Source: Enterococcus hulanensis (lineage in GTDB: Bacteria; Bacillota; Bacilli; Lactobacillales; Enterococcaceae). From it: a stretch of 64,000 nucleotides of DNA. This document shows, in pieces, positions 54,711 to 63,714 of the stretch. The notes under the pieces were generated by a model. That model ran no database searches. It was not told the DNA's origin and was given only the letters and a program-made list of their open reading frames with translations. Where the stretch lies: NCBI RefSeq assembly GCF_005405485.1, contig NZ_BJED01000003.1:186001-250000 (forward strand), read 5' to 3'. A program made the translations under genes and the position numbers. Numbering within the stretch: position 1 is the stretch's first letter; each line of letters begins with the position of its first letter.

Positions 54711-55652
54711 TCAGCTGTCACTCTCAAGTACGGTGTTCTGCATGTCTTTCAATGTTTGGATCGAAATCCGCATTTTCTCCATTTCATCTTCAGCTAGCGG
54801 TATTTCAATGATCTCCCGAATTCCTTCTCTATTTAAAACAGCGTTAGAACCAATACAAACATCTTCGCTATTATACTGACCCTCTAGATGAACTGAAACC
54901 GGAAGTACAGAATTTTCGTCCTGCAAAATTGCTTTTGTGATTCTTGCTAGTGAAATAGCAATCCCATAGTGAGTAGAGCCTTTGTAATGGATAATCTCAT
55001 AAGCAGCATTCTTCACATTTTCCGACAACTCAACTAAATCGGATTTCGAAAATTCAGGATGCTGATCCAACCATTCCGTAATCTTTAATCCCCCGATATT
55101 TCCATGGGACCAAACAGGAAACTGTGTATCTCCATGCTCGCCTAAAATATATATATTGACATCGCGTGGATCTATTTGAAATTTTTCACCTACCGCACTT
55201 CTTAATCGGGCACTGTCCAGAGAGGTTCCTGATCCAATAACTCTATTTGCAGGAAATCCAGTCAACTTCTTTACATAATGAGTAAGAACATCGACTGGAT
55301 TACTGGCAATTAGAAATATTCCAGTAAAATTATGTGCCATAACTGATTGAACAATCGACTTAATAATTCGTGCATTTCGCTTTACCAAATCCAGACGAGT
55401 TTCGTTTTCTTTTTGCGCTGCTCCAGCTGTGATGACTATTAGATCAGCATCAGAACAATCAGAATACTCCGCAGGATAAATACTTTTAGGTCCAACATAA
55501 GCCAAGCCGTTCGTAAGGTCTTTCACGTCGCCGGCAACCTTTTGAGAATCCAGATCAATAATGCCAACATTATTGCCAACTCCCTGTGCCATTAAAGCAA
55601 ACGTATAGCTTGAACCGACATCTCCATTACCGATAACTACAATTTTATTCAT
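54711..55652 (-). CDS. ldh: L-lactate dehydrogenase
   Basis: This 313-residue NAD-dependent enzyme interconverts pyruvate and L-lactate. The Rossmann motif is IGNGDVGSSY (Gly-x-Gly-x-x-Gly). The substrate loop AGAAQKENETRLDLV has Gln, which marks lactate rather than malate specificity. ASNPVDVLT, GSGTSLDSARLR and the catalytic His in ILGEHGDTQFPVWS are all present. The loop departs from the usual QKPGETR (here QKENETR), and it may be a secondary Ldh or a 2-hydroxyacid variant. It is monocistronic, with the shared palindrome upstream, and divergent from an Mga-type regulator. Confidence 0.92.
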   Translation of the reverse strand: MNKIVVIGNGDVGSSYTFALMAQGVGNNVGIIDLDSQKVAGDVKDLTNGLAYVGPKSIYPAEYSDCSDADLIVITAGAAQKENETRLDLVKRNARIIKSIVQSVMAHNFTGIFLIASNPVDVLTHYVKKLTGFPANRVIGSGTSLDSARLRSAVGEKFQIDPRDVNIYILGEHGDTQFPVWSHGNIGGLKITEWLDQHPEFSKSDLVELSENVKNAAYEIIHYKGSTHYGIAISLARITKAILQDENSVLPVSVHLEGQYNSEDVCIGSNAVLNREGIREIIEIPLAEDEMEKMRISIQTLKDMQNTVLESDS

Positions 55653-55776
55653 AAAAATTCTCCTTCTGACTCTCTTACTTATCTATTATCGAACTTCTCA
55701 TAATGACTTTCATAATTATTCAAGCAGCTTCAACGATAGATTGTATTGTAAGTTTAGTAAACAGAGATACTCTTCA

Positions 55777-55815
55777 CAAATAAAATAATTCCCAAAAATG
55801 GAAATACTTTGTCTG
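55777..55815. promoter_or_regulatory. Shared palindromic element upstream of ldh
   Basis: This second copy of the 39-bp element has right arm GGAAATACTTTGTCTG. Its centre lies about 48 bp from a likely minus-strand -10 of ldh (TACAAT at 55745-55750), and the -35 is poor. This geometry fits an activator. The right end also forms a local TTTGTCT/AGACAAA hairpin (55808-55827). Confidence 0.65.
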
Positions 55816-55957
55816 AAGCAAGACAAAAAAACTTGAGTACTTATAAATCAGCCAACAAAAAAATAATTTAATAATCCCAAGGCAAATGTTTTATTTAATA
55901 AGCCAGTTCGTATTATAATGTAAGCGCATTGAGACTTTTAGATAAGGGGTCCTTTCT

Positions 55958-57394
55958 ATGAATACTTATTCCTATGATTTGCTAGTCGATAAATCCATAA
56001 AAAGAAAAATCAAAATACTTCAAATATTACTTGAAGCCAATCGTCCGGTATCATTAAAAACTTTTAGCGACCTCTGTGATGTTTCTTACAAAACGATTCA
56101 ACAGGACATTGCCTACTTAATCGATAATTTGCCAAACACTCTGTTATTGGAAGAATTCAATCACACCTTATCCCTTGAAAATTATGGAACGAGTCGTGAA
56201 ATCATCACTTATATCGATAGCCTGATTTCTGATAATCCGATATTCCACATTATCGAATCAATTTTTTATGAAGAAAAAAAAGATTTAATCACTTACGCTT
56301 TAGACTTATACATTTCCGAATCTACAATGAAAAATTATATCAAAACCTTCCGTAAAGTTCTTAAGGATTTCAAGCTTGACCTCGATACCGCCAATTTCTC
56401 CTTGGTGGGGGATGAAGCAGATATTCGCTATTTCTTCTTCCAATATTTTCGCTCTATTCACGAAAGCAGCGCACCGATTATCCACAATGATCAATATCAT
56501 GAGATAACAGAAGTATTAGAAAAAATGAAAAAGGAATATGATCTAAATCTAAATTTCGACTACTACAGAGCGACAATCTGGATGTTCATCATAGAAAAAC
56601 GAATAGAAAACCACCACTTTATTAAATTTGATACCCCAATACTGGAAAAATATGAAAATAAAGATAGCTACCGTCGTTTTAAAACAGCCTTCTCCGCGTA
56701 TTTCCACCCGAAGATACTTAACGAAGACAAACGGAACCAAGAAGTTTTGTTTTCTTATTTTGCACAAGTCGATACCATTATTTATGAATCGAACAGCTCA
56801 TACTTAACCAACGACTTTATTCAAGAATTTACAGAGCAGGATTTGCTTATTACGAAATTCTTTATCGAATCAAAACAAAATTTGGTACTCAATCATAAAG
56901 CAAAATCAGCTATTCAATCCTATCTCACAAACCTGTCAATATTAACTGAATGTACAGACTTATTTCAAAAATATTCTCGCATTCTGATACGCAAGGCAAA
57001 AAACAATTACCCTGCTACTTTTTCCATTTGGTGCCGCATTTTAGAAAATCACAAATATTTTTCACAGATTGAAGATGTAGCGGCTAGATTGACCTTATTA
57101 TATGAGGTAAAAAAATATAACAAGAAAAAGGTGCTCTTTGCCTTAACTGGTGATTCTTCTTCCGTAAGTTACTACAAAGCCCTAGCAAAAAAAGTCATCC
57201 CAAATGACGTTGAATATCACTTTTTGTTCAATCGTCCCTTAACAAATGAATTGCTAAGTACGTTGCAGATTGATTTGTGTGTGTATAATTTTGAACCGCA
57301 GCTAAACCTGACTTCATCCGATCTTTATCGCTTATCTGACATTCCCTTAGATACTGAATGGCAAGAACTGCAAGACCTGCTTTTCAACATCTAA
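55958..57394 (+). CDS. Mga-type transcriptional regulator next to ldh
   Basis: This 478-residue protein has an N-terminal HTH (VSLKTFSDLCDVSYKTIQQDIAYLI), a second HTH (LYISESTMKNYIKTFRKVL), a PRD-like helical region and a C-terminal EIIB-like segment (KKVLFALTGDSSSVSYYKAL). It lacks a clear phospho-cysteine. TATAAT at 55914-55919 is its likely -10, and AAGGGG precedes the ATG. It is divergent from ldh and is the best candidate to bind the shared palindromes. It is a distant paralog of the regulator at 44706. Confidence 0.88.
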   Translation: MNTYSYDLLVDKSIKRKIKILQILLEANRPVSLKTFSDLCDVSYKTIQQDIAYLIDNLPNTLLLEEFNHTLSLENYGTSREIITYIDSLISDNPIFHIIESIFYEEKKDLITYALDLYISESTMKNYIKTFRKVLKDFKLDLDTANFSLVGDEADIRYFFFQYFRSIHESSAPIIHNDQYHEITEVLEKMKKEYDLNLNFDYYRATIWMFIIEKRIENHHFIKFDTPILEKYENKDSYRRFKTAFSAYFHPKILNEDKRNQEVLFSYFAQVDTIIYESNSSYLTNDFIQEFTEQDLLITKFFIESKQNLVLNHKAKSAIQSYLTNLSILTECTDLFQKYSRILIRKAKNNYPATFSIWCRILENHKYFSQIEDVAARLTLLYEVKKYNKKKVLFALTGDSSSVSYYKALAKKVIPNDVEYHFLFNRPLTNELLSTLQIDLCVYNFEPQLNLTSSDLYRLSDIPLDTEWQELQDLLFNI

Positions 57395-57404
57395 AGACAA
57401 AAAA

Positions 57405-57442
57405 TACCCCGTTGCTTTTATGTTCATTAAAGCAGCGGGGTA
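57405..57442. terminator. Bidirectional terminator
   Basis: The stem TACCCCGTTGCTTT pairs with AAAGCAGCGGGGTA with one mismatch and has A/T runs on both sides; it lies between convergent genes. Confidence 0.88.
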
Positions 57443-58956
57443 AAAAATTCACTTAATCGTTCCTTTACAACGGTCGCAACGTTCCTGTTCTTCTGTGTTT
57501 CGCTGCTTAAGCGTTTTGATTGACGAACATCCTCTTCAAACTGTGCTTGAATCTCACTAACCAAGGCGCTTGGACCATATAGAAATGCCGATATTTCATG
57601 ATTTAAATGAAAGCTTCTAATATCAAAATTGGTCGAGCCCACCGAGGCAACGAGACCATCTACAATCAAATATTTGCAATGCAAAAATGACTCTGAGTCA
57701 TACGCATAGACTTCAACTCCCGCAGACAGCAGCCGATCTATGAAGGAATTATTCCCGTAGTAAGAGATGGCACGGTCGCCTTTTCCCGGAATAATCAATT
57801 GCACCTTTAACCCGCATCGTGCTGCACGCCGAATAACCGATAAGGACTCCTCATCTGGTACAAAATATGGACTTGCTATCTGAATGGACCGTTCGGCTTT
57901 CCCAAACAACTCCATGATGGAGTCCCTTAGAATGCGCTCTGAATCATAGGGACCGCCAAAAATTATTTGACAGATGTCACTTCGTTCTCCAAAATACTCC
58001 TTTTCCAGCGGAAAATAGCTTTGCCGCGCATCAAAAAATGGCTGCAAAACTTGCTCATCTTCATTTAAGAAGAGCCAATCCAATAGAAATACATACTGTA
58101 AATAAATCGTACTAGGTCCTAAAATTCTTAAATTCGTATCACGCCAATACTTAAATTTGTCTGTTATACTTCGATATTCATTTCCTAAATTCATGCCGCC
58201 CATATGAGCAATTTGACCATCGATTATAACCATTTTACGATGGTTGCGCCAATTTATTCTGGTACTTAAAGAAGGAGAATTAACTAAATCATACGAGCGA
58301 ACCGAAATTCCGGCTTCTTTCAGTTTAGAGATAAATTCAAAGGGCAGCTTTATCGATCCTACACTATCATAAATAAATCTAACCTTTACCCCTTGTTTAG
58401 CCTTTGCTATTAAAACATCAGCTAACTCAAGACCTGTTTCGTCTGCTTTATAAATGAAATACATTAGATGAATATGATGCCTAGCGCTTTGAAGATCCTT
58501 TAATAATTCCTGATACGCTTTTTCACCATCCGCCAAATGTGTAATTCGATTTCCTTTTAGCGGTTCATTTCCAGAAAGATACGTCAGCTCTTTTGAGATA
58601 GAATAAGGCTCATTGATTATTTCCGAATGCTCATTTAATAATTGAGCCATATATTGGTGCAATAATTGTTCATTTCTTTTTTGTACCGAAGAAAAACGTC
58701 TAAAATTAGGCTTACTGCCTACTAAGAAAAAGAGTAAAATGCCGACATAAGGAAAAAATAAAATAGCAAATAGCCATGCGAATTTTGAAGTAGAAGATCG
58801 CTTATCAATAAAAACCAAATAGCCGCATAAGACAAAAGATACCGCCTCTACAAAAATCGTCAAAACAATCAAACTATCAAAAAACTGATACGCCGCAAAA
58901 CAAACACAAATAAATATCAAGCTGATGACCAACAAACGCTGTAATTTATTTTTCAT
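57427..58956 (-). CDS. cls: Cardiolipin synthase
   Basis: This 509-residue phospholipase D superfamily enzyme joins two phosphatidylglycerols into cardiolipin plus glycerol at the membrane. Two N-terminal membrane helices (about 8-55) are followed by two HKD motifs: NHRKMVIIDGQIAHMGGMN and LHCKYLIVDGLVASVGSTNFD. The C-terminal FFTPLL is typical. GAGAGGAG before ATG 58956 sets the start. It has its own terminator and no operon partners. Confidence 0.95.
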   Translation of the reverse strand: MKNKLQRLLVISLIFICVCFAAYQFFDSLIVLTIFVEAVSFVLCGYLVFIDKRSSTSKFAWLFAILFFPYVGILLFFLVGSKPNFRRFSSVQKRNEQLLHQYMAQLLNEHSEIINEPYSISKELTYLSGNEPLKGNRITHLADGEKAYQELLKDLQSARHHIHLMYFIYKADETGLELADVLIAKAKQGVKVRFIYDSVGSIKLPFEFISKLKEAGISVRSYDLVNSPSLSTRINWRNHRKMVIIDGQIAHMGGMNLGNEYRSITDKFKYWRDTNLRILGPSTIYLQYVFLLDWLFLNEDEQVLQPFFDARQSYFPLEKEYFGERSDICQIIFGGPYDSERILRDSIMELFGKAERSIQIASPYFVPDEESLSVIRRAARCGLKVQLIIPGKGDRAISYYGNNSFIDRLLSAGVEVYAYDSESFLHCKYLIVDGLVASVGSTNFDIRSFHLNHEISAFLYGPSALVSEIQAQFEEDVRQSKRLSSETQKNRNVATVVKERLSEFFTPLL

Positions 58957-59132
58957 TTCTGCTCCTCTCAAAAAGCCGCACTTTCATTTATTAGCATCCC
59001 CAAACCTTTATAAACGTAATTTTACGCTATAATTTATAATCAATCTAGTTTATCGAATTTATGAATAACTCCTTCAACATTTTTACCTGAAAAATTGTGC
59101 AAGATATGAAACACATTTTAAGCAAACAAAAA

Positions 59133-59154
59133 ACCCCGCTCAAACGAGCGGGGT
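59133..59154 (-). terminator. Terminator of the infC-rpmI-rplT operon
   Basis: A perfect 9-bp GC-rich stem (ACCCCGCTC with GAGCGGGGT) is followed on the minus strand by TTTTTTG. Confidence 0.92.
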
Positions 59155-59164
59155 CGATCATTCA

Positions 59165-59524
59165 TTATTTGCTTAATGAATCTTTAGCTTGGTCAGCTAG
59201 TGCTGTGAAAGCAGCTGCATCGTTAACTGCTAAGTCAGCTAACATTTTGCGGTTGATTTCGATACCGGCAACTTTAAGACCGTGCATTAATTTTGAGTAG
59301 CTCAAGCCGTTCATACGAGCTGCAGCGTTGATACGTGCAATCCACAATTTACGGAAGTCGCGTTTCTTTTGACGACGATCGCGGTATGCGTAGTTGTATG
59401 AATTCATTACTTGTTCTTTAGCTGTTTTAAATAGAGTGTGTTTAGAACCGTAGTAACCTTTAGCTAGTTTTAGTGTCTTTTTACGACGTTTACGAGTTAC
59501 AGTTCCACCTTTAACACGTGCCAT
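59165..59524 (-). CDS. rplT: 50S ribosomal protein L20
   Basis: This 119-residue, strongly basic assembly protein of the large subunit starts [29 protein letters not shown], as in all L20 proteins. It binds 23S rRNA and, in Firmicutes, also represses its own operon by binding the infC leader. It is the last gene of the infC-rpmI-rplT operon. Confidence 0.98.
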   Translation of the reverse strand: MARVKGGTVTRKRRKKTLKLAKGYYGSKHTLFKTAKEQVMNSYNYAYRDRRQKKRDFRKLWIARINAAARMNGLSYSKLMHGLKVAGIEINRKMLADLAVNDAAAFTALADQAKDSLSK

Positions 59525-59586
59525 GTTTAATTCCTCCTAATAAATAAATCATTGAATTTTTTAAAGTTGTAAAGCGGGTTGCGCAA

Positions 59587-59787
59587 TTATTTCATGCGTG
59601 CCAATTGTTGGCGGATACGTTTGTAATCGCCTTTTGATACCATAGACGCTTTACGTAATTGACGACGTTGTTTTTTAGTTTTTCCGTGGAAACGGTGACT
59701 TGTGAACGCGCGGAAACGTTTCAAACCGCCTTTACCAGTGCGTTTTACGCGTTTTGCTAAACCGCGATGTGTTTTTTGTTTTGGCAT
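59587..59787 (-). CDS. rpmI: 50S ribosomal protein L35
   Basis: This 66-residue basic protein starts [24 protein letters not shown] and has the usual [17 protein letters not shown] core. It is a large-subunit component, in the canonical position between infC and rplT. Confidence 0.98.
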   Translation of the reverse strand: MPKQKTHRGLAKRVKRTGKGGLKRFRAFTSHRFHGKTKKQRRQLRKASMVSKGDYKRIRQQLARMK

Positions 59788-59860
59788 GACTAAATTTCCT
59801 CCTACTTTTCATTTCGCATACTCTTTAACTAGAGTCAAAGAAGCATTCTCAAAATTATTG

Positions 59861-60385
59861 CTAGTCTTTCTTCTCTTTCGGTGCAAGCACTAAGAACATG
59901 CTACGTCCGTCCATCTTCGCTTTTTGTTCCACTGTCGCGATATCGGCAGTTTCTTCAGCTAAGCGATCAAGAACTTTTTGACCAATATCTTTGTGGGTAA
60001 TGGCACGGCCCTTGAAGCGGATCGAAGCTTTCACTTTGTCGCCTTTTTCCAAGAATTTACGTGCGTTACGAAGTTTTGTATTAAAATCGTTCAAGTCGAT
60101 TGTTGGGCTCAAACGAACTTCTTTAACGTTGATCACTTTTTGTTTCTTGCGAGCTTCACGTTCTTTTTTCTGTTGTTCGAAACGATACTTCCCATAATCC
60201 ATAATACGTGCTACCGGTGGTTTTGCACCAGGAGCTACTAGGACAACATCAAGGTTTGCTTGTTCAGCAATCTTTAAGGCTTCTACTTTCGATTTAACAC
60301 CTAGTTGTTCGCCGTCTTGTCCGATCAAACGTACTTCACGTGCACGAATGCCGTCGTTAACCATCATATCCTTTGCTATGGTCAT
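59861..60385 (-). CDS. infC: Translation initiation factor IF-3
   Basis: IF-3 has 174 residues: an N-domain ([21 protein letters not shown]), a lysine-rich linker helix ([15 protein letters not shown]) and a C-domain ([26 protein letters not shown]-like). It binds the 30S subunit and checks start codon pairing. GGAGGTGA sits directly before the ATG, a tight spacing typical of this gene in the group. A long leader with L20-type structures precedes it. Confidence 0.97.
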   Translation of the reverse strand: MTIAKDMMVNDGIRAREVRLIGQDGEQLGVKSKVEALKIAEQANLDVVLVAPGAKPPVARIMDYGKYRFEQQKKEREARKKQKVINVKEVRLSPTIDLNDFNTKLRNARKFLEKGDKVKASIRFKGRAITHKDIGQKVLDRLAEETADIATVEQKAKMDGRSMFLVLAPKEKKD

Positions 60386-60410
60386 TCACCTCCAAATTTT
60401 TTGAGAGAAA

Positions 60411-60545
60411 AAAAGCGAATAAAAAAAACGAGTTCTTTACGAGCCCGCACGTAGTTCGACTCATCGAAAAGATCAGTCATTAACTATCTAGCCCAGCGAG
60501 ATGTTCGCATAAGGCGAGAAGCGGGTGCTTCTGCTTTTATTTCTC
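60411..60545 (-). ncRNA. L20-type autoregulatory leader of infC
   Basis: On the minus strand the leader contains the hairpin AGAAGC-ACCC-GCTTCT (60517-60532). Further along is a terminator-like stem (GAGT and CTACG segments pairing with CGTA and ACTC) followed by TTTTTTTT before infC. This agrees with the known Firmicute L20 leader, in which L20 binding promotes early termination. Confidence 0.75.
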
Positions 60546-60554
60546 AACTTTAAT

Positions 60555-60583
60555 AGTATACAAGCTATTCTATCGAATGTCAA
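60555..60583 (-). promoter_or_regulatory. Promoter of the infC operon
   Basis: A perfect TTGACA (60578-60583) and TATACT (60555-60560) on the minus strand are 17 bp apart. The leader starts about 160 bases before the infC ATG. Confidence 0.88.
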
Positions 60584-60715
60584 CCTCTTAACGACTGTTT
60601 CTGATTATTTTCAGAAACTATCTATTGAATTTTCTTTAGTTTGTATGCTAACGTATATATGACAGAACACTCTACAACTTAAAAATTTATTCAATATAAA
60701 AAAGGACGTGATGCA

Positions 60716-61750
60716 ATGGAACAATCTTTTCTCAAAGAATTGATTCATTACAAAAAACTAAAGGAATCACCATTTCGCTTGATCGGTGCTGGCCTTTGTA
60801 TGATCAGTGTTTTATTCACCGGCTATTTATCACACCAACTAGCTATTTCTAGTTTCGGCTCATTAGGTATCTTCACCTTTCTCTATTATCAAAGACTCCC
60901 GCTAAAACAATTAATGTTGCGCCTGTCTGTCGTCGGCAGCTTTTTAACTGCGGCAAATTTTTTCGCCATGCTTTCGACTCACGCCGCTTGGACGGCGCCG
61001 ATCGTCGTTGCTGCTATTGGCTTTTTAGGAAGATTTTTCTTTCGCTTATATGGAATTGCTAAGCCCGGTCCTTTTTTCATCGTCATGGTTACGGCCATGG
61101 GCGTAAGTACCAAGATTCCGCTAGCTAGAATTCCTGTAATGAGCGGCTACTTTTTTATTGGGGTTCTTTTCGCCATAGCGGTCGCTTTCGTCTTACATTT
61201 TGTAGAAAATGAGCCTTTGCCTGAGAAAAAAGCAGGTAAAACAATAATTGCGCGAATCAATGATGATCCTGCTGTCGTTATCGATAGTCTCTTATATAGT
61301 GGAATCTTATTTTTCGCAGTCTATCTAAGCATGGGCTTGCAGCTGAAAAATCCATACTGGCTCGTCGTTTCTTGCGCCTCCATTTTACAGGCGGATAACC
61401 TGCGGGCAATGGCCCATCGTAATGTCCAACGCATCTTTGGTACGATTATCGGACTGGCAATTGCCGCCTTTCTGCTGAATTTACCTTTATCAGTTTTCGA
61501 AACGCTGCTGATAATCACTGCCCTGTTTGTGACTGTTGAATATTTCGTTAAACGCAATTATGCGATTGCCCAGTTTTTTACCACTCCGATGGCATTGATG
61601 CTCTCCATGTTAGTCCGCCAGCAATATCTTTACTCCATGATCCAGTTCCGCTTTTTAGGAATCGTGATCGGCAGCTTATTAGGACTTCTAGCCGGCTGGC
61701 TGATGAGCACCAGTTTAGAATTTTACAATCGAAAATTTCATTCGAACTAG
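60716..61750 (+). CDS. FUSC-family-like membrane protein
   Basis: This 344-residue protein has two sets of about five membrane helices separated by a short cytosolic loop (NEPLPEKKAGKTIIARINDD). The second half carries the FUSC-type motif NPYWLVVSCASILQADNLRAMAHRNVQRIFGTIIG in pieces, as in aromatic acid exporters (AaeB/YccS-like). The large cytosolic domains of those exporters are missing, so the substrate is unknown. AAAGGA precedes the ATG. It has its own terminator. Confidence 0.85.
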   Translation: MEQSFLKELIHYKKLKESPFRLIGAGLCMISVLFTGYLSHQLAISSFGSLGIFTFLYYQRLPLKQLMLRLSVVGSFLTAANFFAMLSTHAAWTAPIVVAAIGFLGRFFFRLYGIAKPGPFFIVMVTAMGVSTKIPLARIPVMSGYFFIGVLFAIAVAFVLHFVENEPLPEKKAGKTIIARINDDPAVVIDSLLYSGILFFAVYLSMGLQLKNPYWLVVSCASILQADNLRAMAHRNVQRIFGTIIGLAIAAFLLNLPLSVFETLLIITALFVTVEYFVKRNYAIAQFFTTPMALMLSMLVRQQYLYSMIQFRFLGIVIGSLLGLLAGWLMSTSLEFYNRKFHSN

Positions 61751-61765
61751 ATAGAAAGATCGGAA

Positions 61766-61787
61766 AACCGAGTGTCCTCACTCGGTT
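61766..61787 (+). terminator. Terminator of the FUSC-like gene
   Basis: A perfect 9-bp stem (AACCGAGTG with CACTCGGTT) with a 4-base loop is followed by TTTT. An extended -10 (TGCTATAAT, 61790-61798) for the next gene begins directly after it. Confidence 0.85.
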
Positions 61788-61828
61788 TTTGCTATAATGG
61801 AGACATGAAAATTGAAGGAGGCTCCTCT

Positions 61829-62638
61829 ATGTACCGATTGATTACTTGCGATTTGGATGAAACCTTGTTAGATAAAGGACGGCATGTTTCAAAACGAACG
61901 CAAGAAACCATAAAAATGGCAGAAGCGAAAGGTTTGGTCTTTGCGCCGGCAACAGGGCGTGGATTCTATTCAATCAAACAAACCTTGAAAGAATTAGATG
62001 CGGAAAATAAAGCAAATCACTATATGATCGGTTTTAATGGCGGTGTGGTCGTTGAAAATGAAGGTCCCACGATCATTAAGGATTTTCCTTTGTCATTTGA
62101 TATTTTGGCGCGATTATTTGAATTTGGCTCAAACTATGATGTAGCGATCCACCTTTATACCTTTGATCAAACGTATGTCTATCATAGCAACCCGGAAGAA
62201 GACGCCTATCTTACGACGATCCCTCATGAGAAACGACTGGATGATGATATTCGCTTTCTGGAAAATCAAGTCTGCTATAAAGCGTTGTTCCAAAATTTGG
62301 ACCGCAGCTACTTAGAAAAACTGGAACAAGAAATGCCGGCGGAGCTTCATGACCTGTTAGAGATCAGCTACTCTTCTAACCGTTACATTGAATTTAATCC
62401 CAAAGGTGTCAATAAAGGGGGCGCTTTGCAAACCTTGGCTGAACATCTCGACATCCCAATGAACGAGACGATCGCGATCGGGGACAACACCAACGACCTA
62501 GCGATGATCCATGCAGCGGAATTAGGGATTGCCGTAGCCAATGCTGTCCCTGCCGTAAAAGAAGCCGCGCAGCATACGACAATCGCTGATCACGAGCAAA
62601 GTGCTGTCGCTGAAGTCATCGAAACTTTTATATTATAG
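61829..62638 (+). CDS. Cof-type HAD phosphatase
   Basis: This 269-residue HAD-IIB hydrolase has motif I DLDETLLD at residues 8-15, motif II in ATGR, the Lys of motif III in NKGGALQTLAEHLDI and motif IV GDNTNDLAMI. It dephosphorylates small metabolites such as sugar phosphates; the true substrate is unknown. GAAGGAGG before ATG 61829 sets the start; the frame stays open to 61772 without a binding site and would overlap the preceding terminator. Confidence 0.93.
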   Translation: MYRLITCDLDETLLDKGRHVSKRTQETIKMAEAKGLVFAPATGRGFYSIKQTLKELDAENKANHYMIGFNGGVVVENEGPTIIKDFPLSFDILARLFEFGSNYDVAIHLYTFDQTYVYHSNPEEDAYLTTIPHEKRLDDDIRFLENQVCYKALFQNLDRSYLEKLEQEMPAELHDLLEISYSSNRYIEFNPKGVNKGGALQTLAEHLDIPMNETIAIGDNTNDLAMIHAAELGIAVANAVPAVKEAAQHTTIADHEQSAVAEVIETFIL

Positions 62639-62689
62639 TAGTAAACAGTTATCTCTGTCTCATCTTAATGAATTTATTTTTCAAAGCAA

Positions 62690-62722
62690 AAAAGCGAAGC
62701 GATCAAATGATCGTTTCGCTTT
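62690..62722. terminator. Bidirectional terminator
   Basis: The stem AAAGCGAAGCGATCA pairs with TGATCGTTTCGCTTT with one mismatch; A/T runs flank it between convergent genes. Confidence 0.88.
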
Positions 62723-63627
62723 TATCGTATTCTGCGCCATAAAATCAGGATCAGCCACACGGATAATCCCAGACTAATGATCAACGTTATGATCCATCCA
62801 ACCTCAGAATGAGTGAATGGCAATGGCATGTTCATCCCAAAAAAACCTGTTACGATCGTCGGAATCGTTAATAATAATGACCAGATCGTCAAAATTTTCA
62901 TCGTGTCATTCAGATTATTATTCAGCAAATTATTGTAGGTTCCTGATAATTGATCCAAAATCTCACTGGACAACCTCGTCATCTCCACTGCCTGCCTAGC
63001 CTCAATCAACGCATCATCCAGCTCTTCTTTTTCCTTATCCGTAAAACTGGAAAAAATCGACTGCACCTTTACCTGCTCCAACAGTACGGCATTCTGTTTG
63101 GTCGCAGTGACTAAATAAACCAAGCCGATCTCTAAATCAGAGAGCGCCAATAAATTCTTATTCGTCGTCTTTTCCCGCAATCTTTTATTCAATTGAATGC
63201 GCTGACTGTCTACTTCTTCCACCAGCGGGAAATAGTAATCAGAAATCAAGAACAATGTATGGAACAGCAAACTCGCCGTGCTTTGATTCGGCTCGTTCGC
63301 TAAGAGATTTTCGATGATATTCTCTACATATGACGTCCGTTCATTTACAAAAGAAAAAAAGTAATGGTCCTTTAAGATAAATGCCATCGGACTAGTTTCG
63401 TAATGATTATCCTTTTTTAAGAGGTTCGGCACATTAAAGATCAGAAGCAACGCTTTTTCCATCGGATCATACTCCACCCGCGCCCGTTCATTATCATCGA
63501 GCGCATACGTCAGCATCTCATCACTGATCGCAAAGCTGGTTCTCAATTTTTTTATCTCATGAGGTTGCGTAGTGTCTACATTGATCCACGAACACATCTC
63601 TTGATTGAATGTCTGTCTGCTGTCCAT
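62722..63627 (-). CDS. CorA-family magnesium/metal channel
   Basis: This 301-residue pentameric channel subunit has a large N-terminal cytosolic domain, a long stalk helix and two C-terminal membrane helices with the selectivity motif GMN in TGFFGMNMPLPF. The sequence is closer to the YfjQ-like branch than to classical CorA. The tail LWRRIR gives the basic ring. GGAGG precedes the ATG. It is transcribed alone. Confidence 0.93.
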   Translation of the reverse strand: MDSRQTFNQEMCSWINVDTTQPHEIKKLRTSFAISDEMLTYALDDNERARVEYDPMEKALLLIFNVPNLLKKDNHYETSPMAFILKDHYFFSFVNERTSYVENIIENLLANEPNQSTASLLFHTLFLISDYYFPLVEEVDSQRIQLNKRLREKTTNKNLLALSDLEIGLVYLVTATKQNAVLLEQVKVQSIFSSFTDKEKEELDDALIEARQAVEMTRLSSEILDQLSGTYNNLLNNNLNDTMKILTIWSLLLTIPTIVTGFFGMNMPLPFTHSEVGWIITLIISLGLSVWLILILWRRIR

Positions 63628-63714
63628 CAGAAACCTCCGTATATTGAATGGTAGTAATAGTATAACAAAAACTTCCGACTAGCATGAGTTCAATGCTGTT
63701 TCCCACCAACAAAA

